A DNA stretch of 64,000 nt from Microvelia longipes (taxonomy: Eukaryota; Arthropoda; Insecta; Hemiptera; Veliidae), in assembly GCA_018340805.1 (NCBI GenBank), contig JACMZG010001870.1, positions 50,850,118 through 50,914,117 of the forward strand, read 5' to 3'. The position numbers and the translations under genes were made by a program. Position 1 is the stretch's first letter, and every line of letters begins with the position of its first letter. The notes below the pieces were generated by a model that searched no databases, was not told where the DNA came from, and saw nothing but the letters and a program-made list of their open reading frames with translations. This document shows, one piece after another, positions 45,341 through 57,138 of the stretch.

Positions 45341-47219
45341 TAAAAAGTATTAAAAATAAAAATTGACAAACATTCAAAAAAGTATAAAAACAAGAAATTA
45401 AAGCTAAAATAAAACTAACCGGAGAGAAGAATATATAGATGGCTTCGCTTCGTACAATAAAACATTTCTGCATCGATAAAATGGCAGTGTACACAAGTTG
45501 CAAAATCTCCTTTTATATTATGCATATTAGAATAATAATGAAAAAAAACAATTCGTGCTGAAACTTTGACTAGAGAGGTAGTAGTTGGTTTTGTAGTTGG
45601 ATGCTAGGTAGATTTCTTTTACTTAAATTATACTTAATATACTGAATAATATACTTAATAATATACTTTTTCTTTTACTTAATATACTTGTAATTATCTC
45701 TAACCAACTTAAAAAGTATCTTTGCATATTTCATAGACATAATATTAAAAGTTCGCTGGTAATATTGTAGTTGTTAGTAGAAGTGTTGTTGTTTATAGTA
45801 TTAGTATAGCTTTTAGTTCACTCTGGTCCCTTTAACTTGAGACCAATTTACTAATGGTCTATTTGCTTATTCATAGAAGTCCTCTATATCCTTTAACCTC
45901 TATCATATACCTGTGTTTACTGTTTACATACTGAAATATCTAGCATAGTATTAAAATTCACACTATATTATTCGAATTGATTTATATCTTACTTTGCATT
46001 TTAATCTATCAAACAGTATTGCAGTAAAAATATAATATACTTTTTAAAAGACGAAATTTTAAAAACGACTTAAACTACTTAGTTGGCTTTTATATTAATT
46101 TTAACACCAAGTTAATGATATCAAAAAGTGAGGAAGCAATTGTTTATAATTAAAATATAAAAAGTAATATATTGCAAGTAATTTATACATTAATTTAACT
46201 TTTATCTTACCATGTATCCTACTTGTGGACATTGTTAGGGTAACAAGTAAAACTTTTTAAATAAATAAATAAATATAAAATGTATACTTGTAGGTTGATT
46301 CTTTTTGATGTTTTCAATTATTTAAAATTTTGACCACACTCTCACGGTCAATTTTTTTCACTTCATAAAAACGGGATTGTGTATTAACAATAAAATAAAA
46401 AAATATGAAATAGTTCGGACAAGATTAATTAAGATTATTTGAACAGCATCTATTTAAAGCGTTGAAAATTTAGTAAAACATTTAATTATACCTCTCTTAA
46501 ATACTATATTTTATCCATATTTTAAAATAATTTTATGTTAAATAATTAATTTAGAAACAATTAGCAAACATTCACTGTTTGTGGCTTATTTACTTAAGTA
46601 CCACGGTCGTCCAATTACAGAGAAATATTTCGAGGAAGATTATCGAGAAATTTTGTGGTTATAAACCTTACTTAGTAATGAGGCAATAGGAAAATTTCGA
46701 AAACGCAGTTTTAAATGGGAAATATTATACCATGACACTGACGTATATGTTTTATAATTAGTGCCTCTCAAGTGTGCAAAATCTGAAATTAGTTTTCGCA
46801 AAACTAGTATGAAATCCTCTTGATTTATTGAAAACTGTACGGACCTCACTAGCGATAACAGGAAAATTTTAATTGATTCTCTAATGATATTTTCATAGAA
46901 AGGTAGGTAGACATAATTTTAGATTTAATGAATGGGTACTAGACCATAACCACTACATGGAGGATAATAGGTCCATCGAGAGTGTGGTTTAATTAATTGT
47001 GACGAAAATAAACAAATATTCAAGTATAAGTAGTGGATATTTCATATGGTCCTATGTTGCGAAATAAATGCAGTTTTCTCAAGAGTTTTATACAAGATGT
47101 CTTTCCTAAAACTTTTTTTATCTAAATCAAACTTTAATATCAATACGATATTTTAATTTCAGTATGCGCAGTGGAAAAAACACCAAAAACGTCTTTCTAA
47201 TAATTTTAAACTTTATTAT
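45341..47219. other. long stretch without recognised features
   Basis: AT-rich; nothing supported. Confidence 0.4.
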
Positions 47220-47275
47220 GCAGAGCTGGCTTTCGGCAATAATGCTATCTACAGTGCCGTGGTGAGATGTTGAGT
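47220..47275 (-). repeat. R7 fragment
   Basis: CAGAGCTGGCTTTCGGC, ACAGTGCCG and GAGATGTTGAGTCTTTTAAT match the reverse complement of 49930-49980. Confidence 0.5.
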
Positions 47276-47689
47276 CTTTTAATTCATGGAATCTGACTGA
47301 ATTTCATTTCAGTCAAAATGAGATGTTGCGACTTGACACGCAGTCTTGACATCACGAGGTCTCTACAATATATAACGTCCAAACTTTCCATGGCAGGATT
47401 CTACGTTGTACCGATACATGGTAACCTCGACACTTATAACTGAGCTATGTGTTGATATAACGTCGTGTCGAGACATTCAAATGGCAATACAGCATTGTCA
47501 ATAATTCAAAGCAATTGTTAATACATTATCTTTGAGCTATCGGCAACCTGATCGTCCTATAATTCATTTGTTTCTATGCTTTTTGTATTGTAAATATAAA
47601 AGCTAGAAGCTTTACGATCATTTTATGGAATCAAAAATATGTCTATCAATGTTACTGGACGACCATGCCATAGTGATAGTAGTGATAGT
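47276..47689. other. spacer
   Basis: No gene or shared repeat recognised. Confidence 0.4.
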
Positions 47690-47785
47690 AATTAGGGAGA
47701 GGTGATAGACCACCAAGCAAGTAGGCCGCGTTGTTGAGCCCTTTTTGCTGACTCCCTTAGATAAAAAATAGTGTTCAACCTTATG
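47690..47785 (-). mobile_element. S-B SINE tail fragment
   Basis: ACCAAGCAAGTAGGCCGCGT, GAGCCCTTTTTGCTGAC and CTTAGATAAAAAATAGTGTT are the reverse complement of the S-B tail at 45262-45330. Confidence 0.7.
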
Positions 47786-47958
47786 AGTCGTGGTGCAGGC
47801 ATTTTACATCTAATCCACAGAAGAGCCGTGATTTTACTCTAACTTTCTACAGCTTAAACTAGAAACAACACGTGCCCTACTGCCAGACTAGGCTTTCCTG
47901 CTCTCGAAACCATAAGGCAGAAACGTATATATTTAAATAAACTACTATTGAAGGGGTG

Positions 47959-48212
47959 CCGCCTCCGTGGCCAAGGTCGTTAAGGCGTTAGCCTTTACAC
48001 TGACCTTTGACACCTACGGAGGTCTGGGGTTCGCATCCCAGGTTACGCTCTCAGTTTATAGAAGATTATTGTTTAGATAAATTATCGCCAGCTTTAGAAT
48101 ACACTTTGAGCGTAACGGTTGCTACAACCACTAGAGGTGGTTCCCGCAGGGGTTATCCCTGATGAGCCGCAAGGCTCTAAACGGGCATTATTATTATTAT
48201 TATTATTACTAT
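47959..48212 (+). mobile_element. tRNA-derived SINE (family S-A), full-length
   Basis: Head GCCTCCGTGGCCAAGGTCGT (A box) and TCTGGGGTTCGCATCCCAGG (B box). The 3' part reads GTTCCCGCAGGGGTTATCCC, TGATGAGCC, loop GCAA, GGCTC and CGGGCAT, ending in an ATT microsatellite tail. Longer between the A and B boxes than 29005-29231, with a CCTACGGAGG insert there. Confidence 0.85.
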
Positions 48213-48410
48213 TGAGAGTCCTAAATATTGCCTAAATCCAGGTTCATTTAGGGGGTTAGGGACCTTTTAAGAGTACCTGACATCGCACAGGCTCGGAAGC
48301 ACCGGCTTAACATCCCTTTCGAAGAAGGGCACGAGAAAGGATTTCCATCCCTTGCATAAAAATCCTAGAGGCCCCGACCGAGATCAAACACGGACCATGC
48401 CATTCTAAAG
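48213..48410 (-). mobile_element. probable third SINE or SINE-like repeat
   Basis: On the minus strand, GTTTGATCTCGGTCGGGG is a weak B box, followed by GGGATGGAAATCC, CCCTTCTTCGAAAGGGATGT and TAAGCCGGTGCTTCCGAGCC. The GGGATGTTAAGCCGGTG phrase resembles GGGACGTAAAGCCGGTG of S-B, so the two may share a 3' domain. Confidence 0.5.
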
Positions 48411-49000
48411 ACGAGCGAAGCGAGTCCAAAATTGTTTTGAAATGTTCCGATGTACACTGAACCCGATAAGATGTGGAAATTTAGGGAAAATAGTTTAAAT
48501 AAATTCCCAGGTAATAAGTGGAGGGTAAGCAAGAGGGAATTGAAGTTATTTTCACGTAGAGTCGTAACCTCAGCTCTGAGGCAAACCCCGCTAAAACAGA
48601 TTAATTTCTGATACTTAACCTACAAAAAACTCACCACCTTTTTTAATTAGTTTTTTTTGTATACACATTTCAATCGTAAAAATTTTCAAATTTTATAAAA
48701 AATTAAAAAATCTAATTTTCTTATACCTCAGACTGAGTAAGCGAGGATCCTAATAGATTAAAGTATGGTATAACCCTCTGAACGATATAGTTCGATTCTG
48801 CCAAGTTTTTGACAAACTGGTTCCGTAAAAATTCGACTTCGAAATTGATGCATTTTACAGCATAGATTATTAGAAGGAATTATTAGATTATTAGAAGGCA
48901 GTAATAATTACTAAATGCTCCCAAACCCAGAGTTATTCAACTTATGTCATTAAAAATAAAAATCAAAATAAAGTCAATAAAAATAAGTTATTATATATAA
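48411..49000. other. spacer with R3-type motif
   Basis: GACGAGCGAAGCGAGTCC at 48412-48427 is the R3/R5 hairpin word. The rest is unrecognised. Confidence 0.4.
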
Positions 49001-49178
49001 TGATAATAATAATAATAATATTGCCCGTTATAGGGCCATTCGGCCCTTCAAGGAATTTGCCCTGCAGGAACCACCTCGGGTGGGTTACATCTACTATGCT
49101 CAAAGTAAAGCTAAAGTTGGCGAAATCTTTTTTACATCAAATTCTATGTAACCCCGGACCTCCGGTGCCGAATTCCAG
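49001..49178 (-). mobile_element. S-A SINE, 5'-truncated minus copy
   Basis: The AAT tail at 49003-49020 and TTGCCCGTTATAGGGCCATT lead into the hairpin GGGCCATTCGGCCC, the body GTTGGCGAAATC and CCCCGGACC. The tRNA head is missing. It points at the full S-A copy 0.8 kb away. Confidence 0.8.
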
Positions 49179-49904
49179 TAAGTTATAATATTATTGTATA
49201 AAATTATTTATAAATAAAAGCCGTCTCCACGAGCAGTTTGGATAAAAACATGAAACAAAACATTAAGTTTTTTTTACCGTCTCAAAACTTTAAAATGTCA
49301 TTAAGTAACCAATACCTAACGAGAAAAACAATAATAAGGAAAAAAGTCAAGAAAATCAGTTAAAGTTTTAATTAGGGCTAAGGAAAAGTTTACCAGGTGT
49401 CGCCGCAGCTATTCCCCAAGCTTTCCTTTGCCGCTTTTCTTTCCAGTTAGGAAAAGAATATTCCCATGATTCATTAAATCCATATGTATGCCTTCTAATA
49501 AAATATTAATATCAGGTAAAATACATCCGGAATTCTTAAATTCGTTATAATAACTAATTAGAGAAAGTCAAGTTCTGAACTTAATCTACAAAATACTTAA
49601 TCCAAATGCCGAATTTCAGGGCTAAGTTTTGATAATAATACAATTATAGCATGCTCGTCGTTAAGTCTCTAATCAAGTAGATTTTTTTATTGAGTTTAAC
49701 TTAATAATTAATATTGAGAAAATTCGATATTGAATACTTCCTATGCTTTGTATTAATTATAATTATTATAAGTTTTTTGTTGAAGCTGTGGATTTTTTAA
49801 TTAAAATATAGATTTTACTTTGATTTACATTGTGTTGTGAAAGTTAGGTTACAAGCAAACAAGTTAAAACTTTAAACATTCGATGAAAACGTTTATGAAT
49901 AAAC
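49179..49904. other. stretch without recognised features
   Basis: Nothing supported. Confidence 0.4.
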
Positions 49905-50040
49905 AATATTAACAACACCAACTTCTGACTCCCAGAATTGAAAGACTCAACATATTACCGGCACAGCCGAAAGCCGGCTCTGCTCAGAGTTAATTAAAGC
50001 TTATTGGTTGAAAGACCAAGTTGGTGTTGTTAATATTGTA
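49905..50040. mobile_element. R7-related inverted repeat
   Basis: AATATTAACAACACCAACTT on the left pairs with AAGTTGGTGTTGTTAATATT on the right (49908-49930 and 50011-50036). The loop has GCCGAAAGCCGGCTCTG, the R7 core. Confidence 0.65.
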
Positions 50041-50084
50041 GATCTTCCACGGCGCTCACTGAAGTTAAGATAAATAAACATTAT

Positions 50085-50945
50085 TTGCTCTCCTATGCAG
50101 ACCTTTTTAATTCAAACAAAGAAAAATCGGGTATGGGTACCTCGGAACTTTTTCTTATCACATCGCATTCACTACGCTCATACTCCCTGCTTCGGACTCG
50201 TTTCGCTCGTCCTCAGGATATTCAATTTGCCAAATTTATACTGCAACAAGTCCTCGGACTCGTTTCGCTCGTCTTCAGATAGTAAATGCATCCGTTCATT
50301 CTCAGCGTCACCATACAGCACAGACACGCTCAATGCTCCTTAATTTTTATGATGCCACAAAAATCATGGATATACTTTTCGTGTTGAAATGAAACATTGT
50401 GTACTTATTTTTAATCATTACTTAATTTATTTGTAATAATTTTCTGATTTTTTACAATTTTAAAAAAAACATACACAAGTCATTCGATAAAAATAGAACT
50501 CATGCTGATAATGGAATGAAACTTATGATACACACATATAATACGGCACATATGATATTCTTATATACATAGATACACATGTGGATCAAATCTCAATCTG
50601 ATCGCATCAATTTTTCGCGTTGTATGATTTTTTGAAACTTTTGCTGAGCCTTATTGCGGTTAATGACGTTATAAAAATATTTTTCGAACAGCACAACTGC
50701 TGCTGTAGACTGATTTTTCTATGAAGTTCCAACTCTCTAGCATGGATGCACTAAGAGGTACGATAACAGACACACACACGCACATACACACGCACATACA
50801 CACATAACTTTGTGAAAACCACTCAGGAGGTCTTTAAAACACCTGAAACGGATAATTCTGGTTTCATCCCGGTTTCGGATTCTTTAGCAAACACAATACT
50901 TTTCTTATATACCTACAGTATAAATGAGGAAAAGTAAAAACAGTT
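50085..50945 (+). mobile_element. R3 element, plus copy, near full length
   Basis: Head with CACTACGCTCAT, then two GGACTCGTTTCGCTCGTC words, ATGCATCCGTTCATTCTCAG, TTAATTTTTATGATGCC, AGTCATTCGATAAAAATAGA, CTCAATCTGATCGCATCAA, a decayed bZIP module (50650-50680), an ACACAC tract, GAGGTCTTTAAAACACCTGA, and the terminal palindrome TCTTATATACCTACAGTATA with TGAGGAAAAG. The overlapping open frames at the head are not conserved between copies and are artefacts. Confidence 0.8.
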
Positions 50946-52154
50946 TAAGAAAAAAATTGTTTATTACGCGAGGGATAGTTTAAGTGCTCTGAATGTGAGG
51001 AGTGTAGCAGTATTGCCTTATTAGTGTAAATAAAAATGACGTATTTGATTTGACTCTGATACAGGGTGTTTGTTCCTTTCCCTTCATGAAATTCCCTACA
51101 GAGTCTAAAATAAGAAAAGCTAGGAAATGATTTTCTGTATTTATCAAGACATAAATCACTACTGAAGCAGGGCTACCACCTCCAATCACTACTGAAGCAT
51201 GGCTACCACCTCCAACCTGTATATAACTTTAATAAATATCCGTTTTTATCAGTCTTCTGGATCAAATCAATTTTCTTAAAACTAAAGCAGCAACTTTACT
51301 GAGCGACACAGAACTTGTCACTTCTCACCCACATTGTTTTAAAAATTGTTTAGTAGGAACACCAGAAAGTTCTTGATTCTAGAGAGGATTTTTGAATGTG
51401 CGAGTCATTTCCTTCTTTTCTTTGATTCGCTTTTAAAAGTCCTGACTTAAGGTGCAATCATAATACTGCGGTAGCGATGCGTGCGTGCGGTGACAGCTCA
51501 AATTCAACCTATGTAATCGTATGGACGTTCTTAAACAGCTTGCGGTAGCGTTGCGGAAAATGGAAATTTTTGCAAACCGACCAAACCCGCACAAATAATA
51601 CAGTGATTAGCATTGTATAATGCTAATGCACAATAGTAGAACCTTATTGTTTATAATGGCATTAATCCACTATAATGACTTAGAAAAAATTTCAAAATTC
51701 GTAAATCTTCAAAAAAAATTAAGTATCAAGCTAAAAATGCTAGATTCACTTATACTCCTTAAGGTATTTAACATGTGTTAAATACATATACGATGTTAGA
51801 TTTCATTTATGGTATTAATTTTTAATTTATCTATTGACATATATAACAAAATGTTAAAGATACACGTTTTATTTACTAATAAATATGGAAATTCGCCTGT
51901 ATGCCACTTACATATACTATAGTAATATGACGAACTGTTTTAAGACTATGTGACCACGAAGAGGACACAGAGGCGCACAGGGGCGGTGAAGCGACCCCCA
52001 CACCGCCCAAGAGGCCTAGGGTCTCTTGTTTTAGCGAATTTTCATAATGAAAATGACGCTTATGAGGTTGTTCGGATGACGGAAGTTGAGGGTGGGAGTG
52101 GGTGAATCGGTTCCTATTGGCTTTCCTGATAACAAAATATGTCCGAAAAAAGTT
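50946..52154. other. stretch with small duplications
   Basis: At 51158-51215, AATCACTACTGAAGCA(G/T)GGCT and CCACCTCC occur twice in tandem. At 51460-51560, GCGGTAGCGATGCGTGCG and GCGGTAGCGTTGCGG are short direct repeats in a GC-richer patch. No gene. Confidence 0.4.
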
Positions 52155-52183
52155 TATATATATATGTATATATATATAATTAT

Positions 52184-52214
<31 letters not shown>

Positions 52215-52262
52215 TATATTATATATATTATAATATATATTTATATATTATATATATGTATG
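52155..52262. repeat. (AT)n tract
   Basis: Irregular AT tract with T insertions. Confidence 0.9.
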
Positions 52263-53010
52263 TAAGAGTTTCTACCCTTTCGTATGGCGAACGATAATCT
52301 CGAAGCGTTCTCAATTGAAACGAAACTTTGCAAATCGCGAGATGTTGTGGAGGTTACGAGGCCTATTGTTTATAAAAATTATGACGTCATCAACCAAAGT
52401 TATGACGTCATGAAAACAATTTTTTTTTGAAACTTAAATGGCTTCAAACAAAGTATTTCGTTTCGTGTAAGTAGACGGCTAGCTGAATCGATTAAGACCA
52501 ATTTCAGCTCAATCGAACCATCACAAATGGCGCAACCGGTATACATATATATATATATAATCTTGTATATATGTATACGTCTAGGTCAAAGACTCGTACG
52601 ATATCTGTTGGGTTCAGTAGTGTTAGAGGGGTGGGGATATAGTATAAAGAGAGACTCTACCTCTTGCTCCATCATGATAAGCCTACTGTCCCAGAGACAG
52701 GGCAAAAATGGCTCTCACTGAACCACGCCGAGCTAAGCAGACCCGTAAAGAGGAAGAACATCGAAGTAGTCTTTATATGGTCGAAGTTATTCTAAAACGA
52801 ATGCGACCAGTTTCAGCTCAATCAGACATCCTAAGTGACGCAAACGGTATTTTTTATTTTAAATAATCATGAATATTTTTTTAACCTTAAGATTTTTACT
52901 CAAATAAACAATTTGTTTACAAAAATTTGACATTTTTTTTTAAATTCTATAACAATCATAAATGTAAGTAAGAGTTTATACCTTTTGTATAGTGAACGAT
53001 AACTAAAGCT
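52262..53010 (+). repeat. two diverged copies of an unnamed repeat
   Basis: TAAGAGTTTCTACCCTTTCG with GGCGAACGATAA (52263) is echoed by TAAGAGTTTATACCTTTTGT with GTGAACGATAA (52972). ACCAATTTCAGCTCAATCGA plus GGCGCAACCGGTAT (52498) is echoed by ACCAGTTTCAGCTCAATCAG plus GACGCAAACGGTAT (52809). Confidence 0.6.
52381..52411. promoter_or_regulatory. two perfect CRE palindromes
   Basis: ATGACGTCAT occurs at 52381-52390 and 52402-52411, 21 bp apart, inside the unnamed repeat. Binding by CREB/ATF factors is inferred from motif only. Confidence 0.4.
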
Positions 53011-53314
53011 GATGAAACTATAATCTTTTTACCCTTTATACAAGGTTACTCCAAAAGTTGCAACGTGTGAATTTTTCCTTGTATTCTTTATACCTCTATA
53101 AAAAACGTATTAGTTATGTATTTAAATATTATTATTTCTTATATTGCTTGTTAACTGTAATATTATTGCTTACTATTAATAATAGAGGATTAATAAAATC
53201 AAATTTGTGAGAAAGCCCTGAAACGAGTCTGTGAAAATTCGCTAAATACGTGGCAAAATGCCATGTAACAAGAAACGATAGTGAAACCATACATTAATAC
53301 AAAACAAAACAATG
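53011..53314. other. spacer
   Basis: AT-rich; no feature. Confidence 0.4.
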
Positions 53315-53422
53315 TGGCGCGAAGCGGTCACCGGGAGGCCCCGGGCCGCGAAGTGGCCCGGCGGAAGTGGGCCTCGGCGCGAAGCGCCGAGGCCGTGTAG
53401 CGGCTACGGGCCGAAGGCCCGT
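53315..53422. repeat. GC-rich island of GAA-loop hairpins
   Basis: Within 108 bp, three hairpins with a GAA loop follow each other: CCGGGCCGCGAAGTGGCCCG (53341), GCCTCGGCGCGAAGCGCCGA (53371, nine or ten perfect pairs), and ACGGGCCGAAGGCCCGT (53406). GTAGCGGCTAC (53397) forms a fourth. Surroundings are AT-rich. The minus-strand 71-codon frame is an artefact. No flanking inverted repeats or duplication were found. Confidence 0.8.
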
Positions 53423-54020
53423 ATTTATATGTACGGTAGTAAGTAAAGTAAAAAAATCGACCAATCTTCCTAAAATTATGGTGTAGTGAGCGAATAAGCA
53501 TTTACTCAATGTTCCAAATCTCTAAGGGCAGACAAGAGAATGGCAATTACGGAGTTGCGGAGGGCATTGCTGACATGTTTTCGTAAAGAAATGTTCAATT
53601 GAAGAATAGCGGCAAATCTACTCTCTTTTCTCTACAGAAAAGAGAGTACTGAACAAGCGCATAAAAAAACTCTGACTTTTTGCTTTTATAAATAACTGTT
53701 GAGAGTTTTTACAAATAATTTCCATTATCACTAAAGATCAAGCTATGTAGTTAGTAAAACAGTTTTTAAATTAATTTCCCCGGGGGAAAGCCTAACTAAC
53801 AATGCTTTCCTTTGTATTTTCATTTTTCCTCTGTGTAATTATCAACACAGTGAACAACAAGTTAATCGTTCCAGTTAAGAATATATATATTTTGTCATGT
53901 TTTATTATATTATTTCATTTTACGTATAACAAAATTTTATATCATTTTAATACAAAAAAAATATATACCAAGAGCCAGATCTGACAAAACGAGACTCATT
54001 TAAACCTACACAGTGGAAAA
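53423..54020. other. spacer
   Basis: AGAGAAAAGAGAGT/ACTCTCTTTTCTCT near 53618-53648 is a short palindrome. Nothing else. Confidence 0.4.
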
Positions 54021-54335
54021 CATAGATATTTATTACTAGAGGGGCCCTATACGTTTAATTTTGAAACATCGAAAAAGTAACCTCACCACCTTCACTCATA
54101 ATATAATCAAATAATCAGGACAAAACTACAATAATTTATATAGTAGAACGTTAAAAAACATATCAAAACCCAAACAATGTGTCAGAGCCGAAAACAATTG
54201 ATATTATAATCTTAACTCACTTTTGGAGGAGGTTTTAATAAGGTTACACATAGCCCTAAAAAGATGTTTCTGGCTGCTCAATGTATTAAGATGGGCCATG
54301 CCCCCTCTAGTATATATATATATATATCTCCATAG
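54021..54335. mobile_element. R4 MITE, copy 4
   Basis: Starts CATAGATATTTATTACTAGA and ends TATATATCTCCATAG, with an expanded TA tract near the right end. The body matches 29875-30179 but is more diverged. Confidence 0.75.
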
Positions 54336-54773
54336 TGAAAAACCACTTCCAATAATTGCTCATGCCCCAATTTTGAAAAATTTTACAATTTTTTTCTTTC
54401 TATATACGTGGTTATGTTTGTTACGTAAAACTTGAAGATAAAATTTCTTTAGCTGACAACATTTCTATAAAAAAGGTTCATTTATCTAAATCAGAGTTGA
54501 GACTGGACTTTAAAATCACACTTAAGGTTCAGTTGTGCGGTAAAATGGTATTTTATTGCTGCGGAAATGACAAATATAAAGTTAAGTATTTTCAATTCGA
54601 AAGCTACTTAATTTTATATTTGTAATTTACATCCGAAAATATATATTTATTAATGCTTTACTTAAAATTATGTGACATAGTTTCATTTTATCTGCCAAAT
54701 TCATAACATTTTACCGCAAAAAGTTAAATTAACAACCTGTATACAATAATGGAATAAATAAAAACTAAGCTAT

Positions 54774-54835
<62 letters not shown>

Positions 54836-55461
54836 CATCAAGGCTAATTAAAGATATAGAAAAGCTAAAATATGCAATTAAGGAACAATAGCTTCTCGGT
54901 GAAACTTGGATCTCAAAATTTCAAATTTCAACAAAAAATAATACGGGGTATTTTCTTTTAGATATCTTTGCCTGGCTTTATCTAGACCTCACATTATTTT
55001 GGTTAAATTTCTATCCCAGCTTTTTTTTTCAGAGAGAAATTCTTTTAGATTTTCTTTTTTTTTCTTTTTTAAGTTATGAATGGAGTGAAGTTATTTTTGA
55101 AAGGTTAGCAAAAAATGCCTTATTAATTCTTGCGGTGGAATTAGAATAATAAACCGAGGATTTATAATTCTATTTATACTCTTTCTTGGATCTCCAACAA
55201 TAGCAGTTTGGTTCATCATCTATATAGCATTACCAAATGTCCACGTTTCAGCACTTTTAGGCTCTTAAAATTGAATTTTACTGTCTGTACGTATATGTGG
55301 AGAGATGTGTGGTATCTTTACACGTGTGTCACAATTCAAGTCGTTACGACAGGTCTTAATAATTAATAAAAAATGTTTGTATAAACTGTATTTTTACCAA
55401 GAAGGAACAAAAAGAAACCAGTTTTCGTCTCTTCACTCACTATAACTAACTAATAACAAAG
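54336..55461. other. stretch with (AT)n(TG)n microsatellite
   Basis: AT tract 54773-54812 followed by TGTGTG to 54833. The rest is unrecognised. Confidence 0.5.
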
Positions 55462-55505
55462 ACGACATTCAACCTTTAACGACCATCATCAGTGCCATAA
55501 CGAAG
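55462..55505 (+). repeat. R7 loop fragment
   Basis: ATTCAACCTTTAACGACCAT and CATCAGTGCC match the loop of R7 at 9850-9880. Confidence 0.45.
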
Positions 55506-56694
55506 TAAAAATGTTTATTTAACAGTCAAGTTAAAGTCATTTTGACAGGAGGGATGGATGGAGAAGTGAGAAGTCTACTCACTCAAAAAATGGGGCCAAA
55601 AAAAACACACACAATCGAGCTCATTTTTTTTCTATCATTCTGTAACATTTTTGTGAAATCATTCACAAATTATTTAATGTTCTATTTATTTATTTATTTA
55701 TAATATACGGCGTGAGCCAATATACAAAAATCAAGAAACAAAAATTTACAAAATTAAGATAAAAAAAGTTACAGTATAAATTAGTGGTAAACATCAAATG
55801 GAAAAATAAAATCAGAAAGACTATAAAATAAATAAAATATGGCATTCATAAGGAGAAAGTAATAGGGAAAAAAAAAAAAAAAACAGCTATAACATCAAAT
55901 ATTAGTGATAAATGTGTGATTATGATGGTGATAAGATAACAAAATACACACAAATATAACGTTAAATAAAAGATAATATATATATAAAATAAATAAAGAT
56001 ATAAATAATAAAAAAAAATTTAAAAAAACATAAAATGCGAAAGGATTATTCTACGCATCAACACGTAAAGAGTAGAGTACTAAAATAAGTTAAATTAAAC
56101 ACAGCATGCAACCAAAACAATTAAAAAGTATACTTTATAGAACTGAGAGAAGATGAGAAGTAACAAACGATTTGAATTTAGAAATGGAAACGGTCAGGAA
56201 TAGAATTTGCTAGACGCATCATTCGAGATATAGGAGAATTTAAGAGGTAGTTAGTTCGGAAAAAGGAATGAAGAAAATTTCTTGATTTCTAAGATGTTTA
56301 TGTTGTTATTTCTTAAAAATGAATGAAATTTAGCAATTCTGACAAATAAAACAGCTGTGTGCACACCTTCTAAAATAAAAACAAAAGATACGGGGTTCCA
56401 TTTTATTTACACAGGAACCCTATAGAGTAAGTAGACTTTCCTTTCTCCTTTAACCCCCCTAAAAATGAATTTAGGCCAAGTTTATCAAAGGATAGGAAGA
56501 CTAAGACTAGTAAAGCTACAATGACAGCTCGGAACAATAAAACTTCCTCTTCAACAGGTCTCTCATTCCATTCCTAATATTACTACTAATTAACAATACG
56601 CTAAGCTATTCTACAAAAATCATGGCTCTATACTCGTCTTTAAAACACATAATAAATACATAAAATTCGTAAAAAATATTATATTTATAAATAA
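55506..56694. other. stretch without recognised features
   Basis: A-rich plus strand with homopolymer runs; nothing supported. Confidence 0.4.
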
Positions 56695-57138
56695 TTTGAT
56701 ATCCCCCTCCCATATGGCTATATACCTAGGTATATACCTAGGGACTCAATTCCCTATATTTTAGCCTCCAATTTTGACGTTTGGGGTTAACATTGGGAAC
56801 TCATGACCCAAAATAACCTCTTGATCTATGTACAAAGATTAGGGCCTTGCAGAGATGATCTTGTCCGTGTACATGATGAATTCTACTTTTCGCTCCTCCT
56901 GTCGGGGTCTCTTCAGAATTTAGGATTAGAGACAGGTGACTTAAAATTGGAGAAACGGGTTTAAACTGTTTATATACCTGAATCTGACCCAGTCTTTAAT
57001 GACGAAGATTGTATTCTGATGGTGAACCTCACATTGTACACAAAGATGTTCCTTCGAAACAAAGCGTCGGATTTATCATATACGTCGACGTGGTCACCAG
57101 CATGTGGTGACCATAAACTTTGTGGTTTATTGACATGA
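56695..57138 (+). pseudogene. unrecognised coding-like relic
   Basis: One frame stays open from 56695 to 57138 apart from two TAA codons (near 56788 and 56962), which is long for such AT-rich DNA. It reads, among others, LLIYVQRLGPCRDDLVRVHD, FSLLLSGSLQNLGLETGDLK and CILMVNLTLYTKMFLRNKAS. Base composition is closer to coding DNA than its flanks. I do not recognise the family; it could be an exon of a decayed gene or a transposon protein. It could also be chance. Confidence 0.35.

Noticed and set aside
50085..50343. Open frames at the R3 head as a small conserved protein
   Set aside because: Similar frames exist at 59129-59469 and 63378-63664, but the reading frames, starts and stops shift between copies; similarity is that of the DNA repeat.
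53294..53509. 71-codon minus-strand frame with Arg/Pro-rich centre
   Set aside because: It is the antisense reading of the GC hairpin island.
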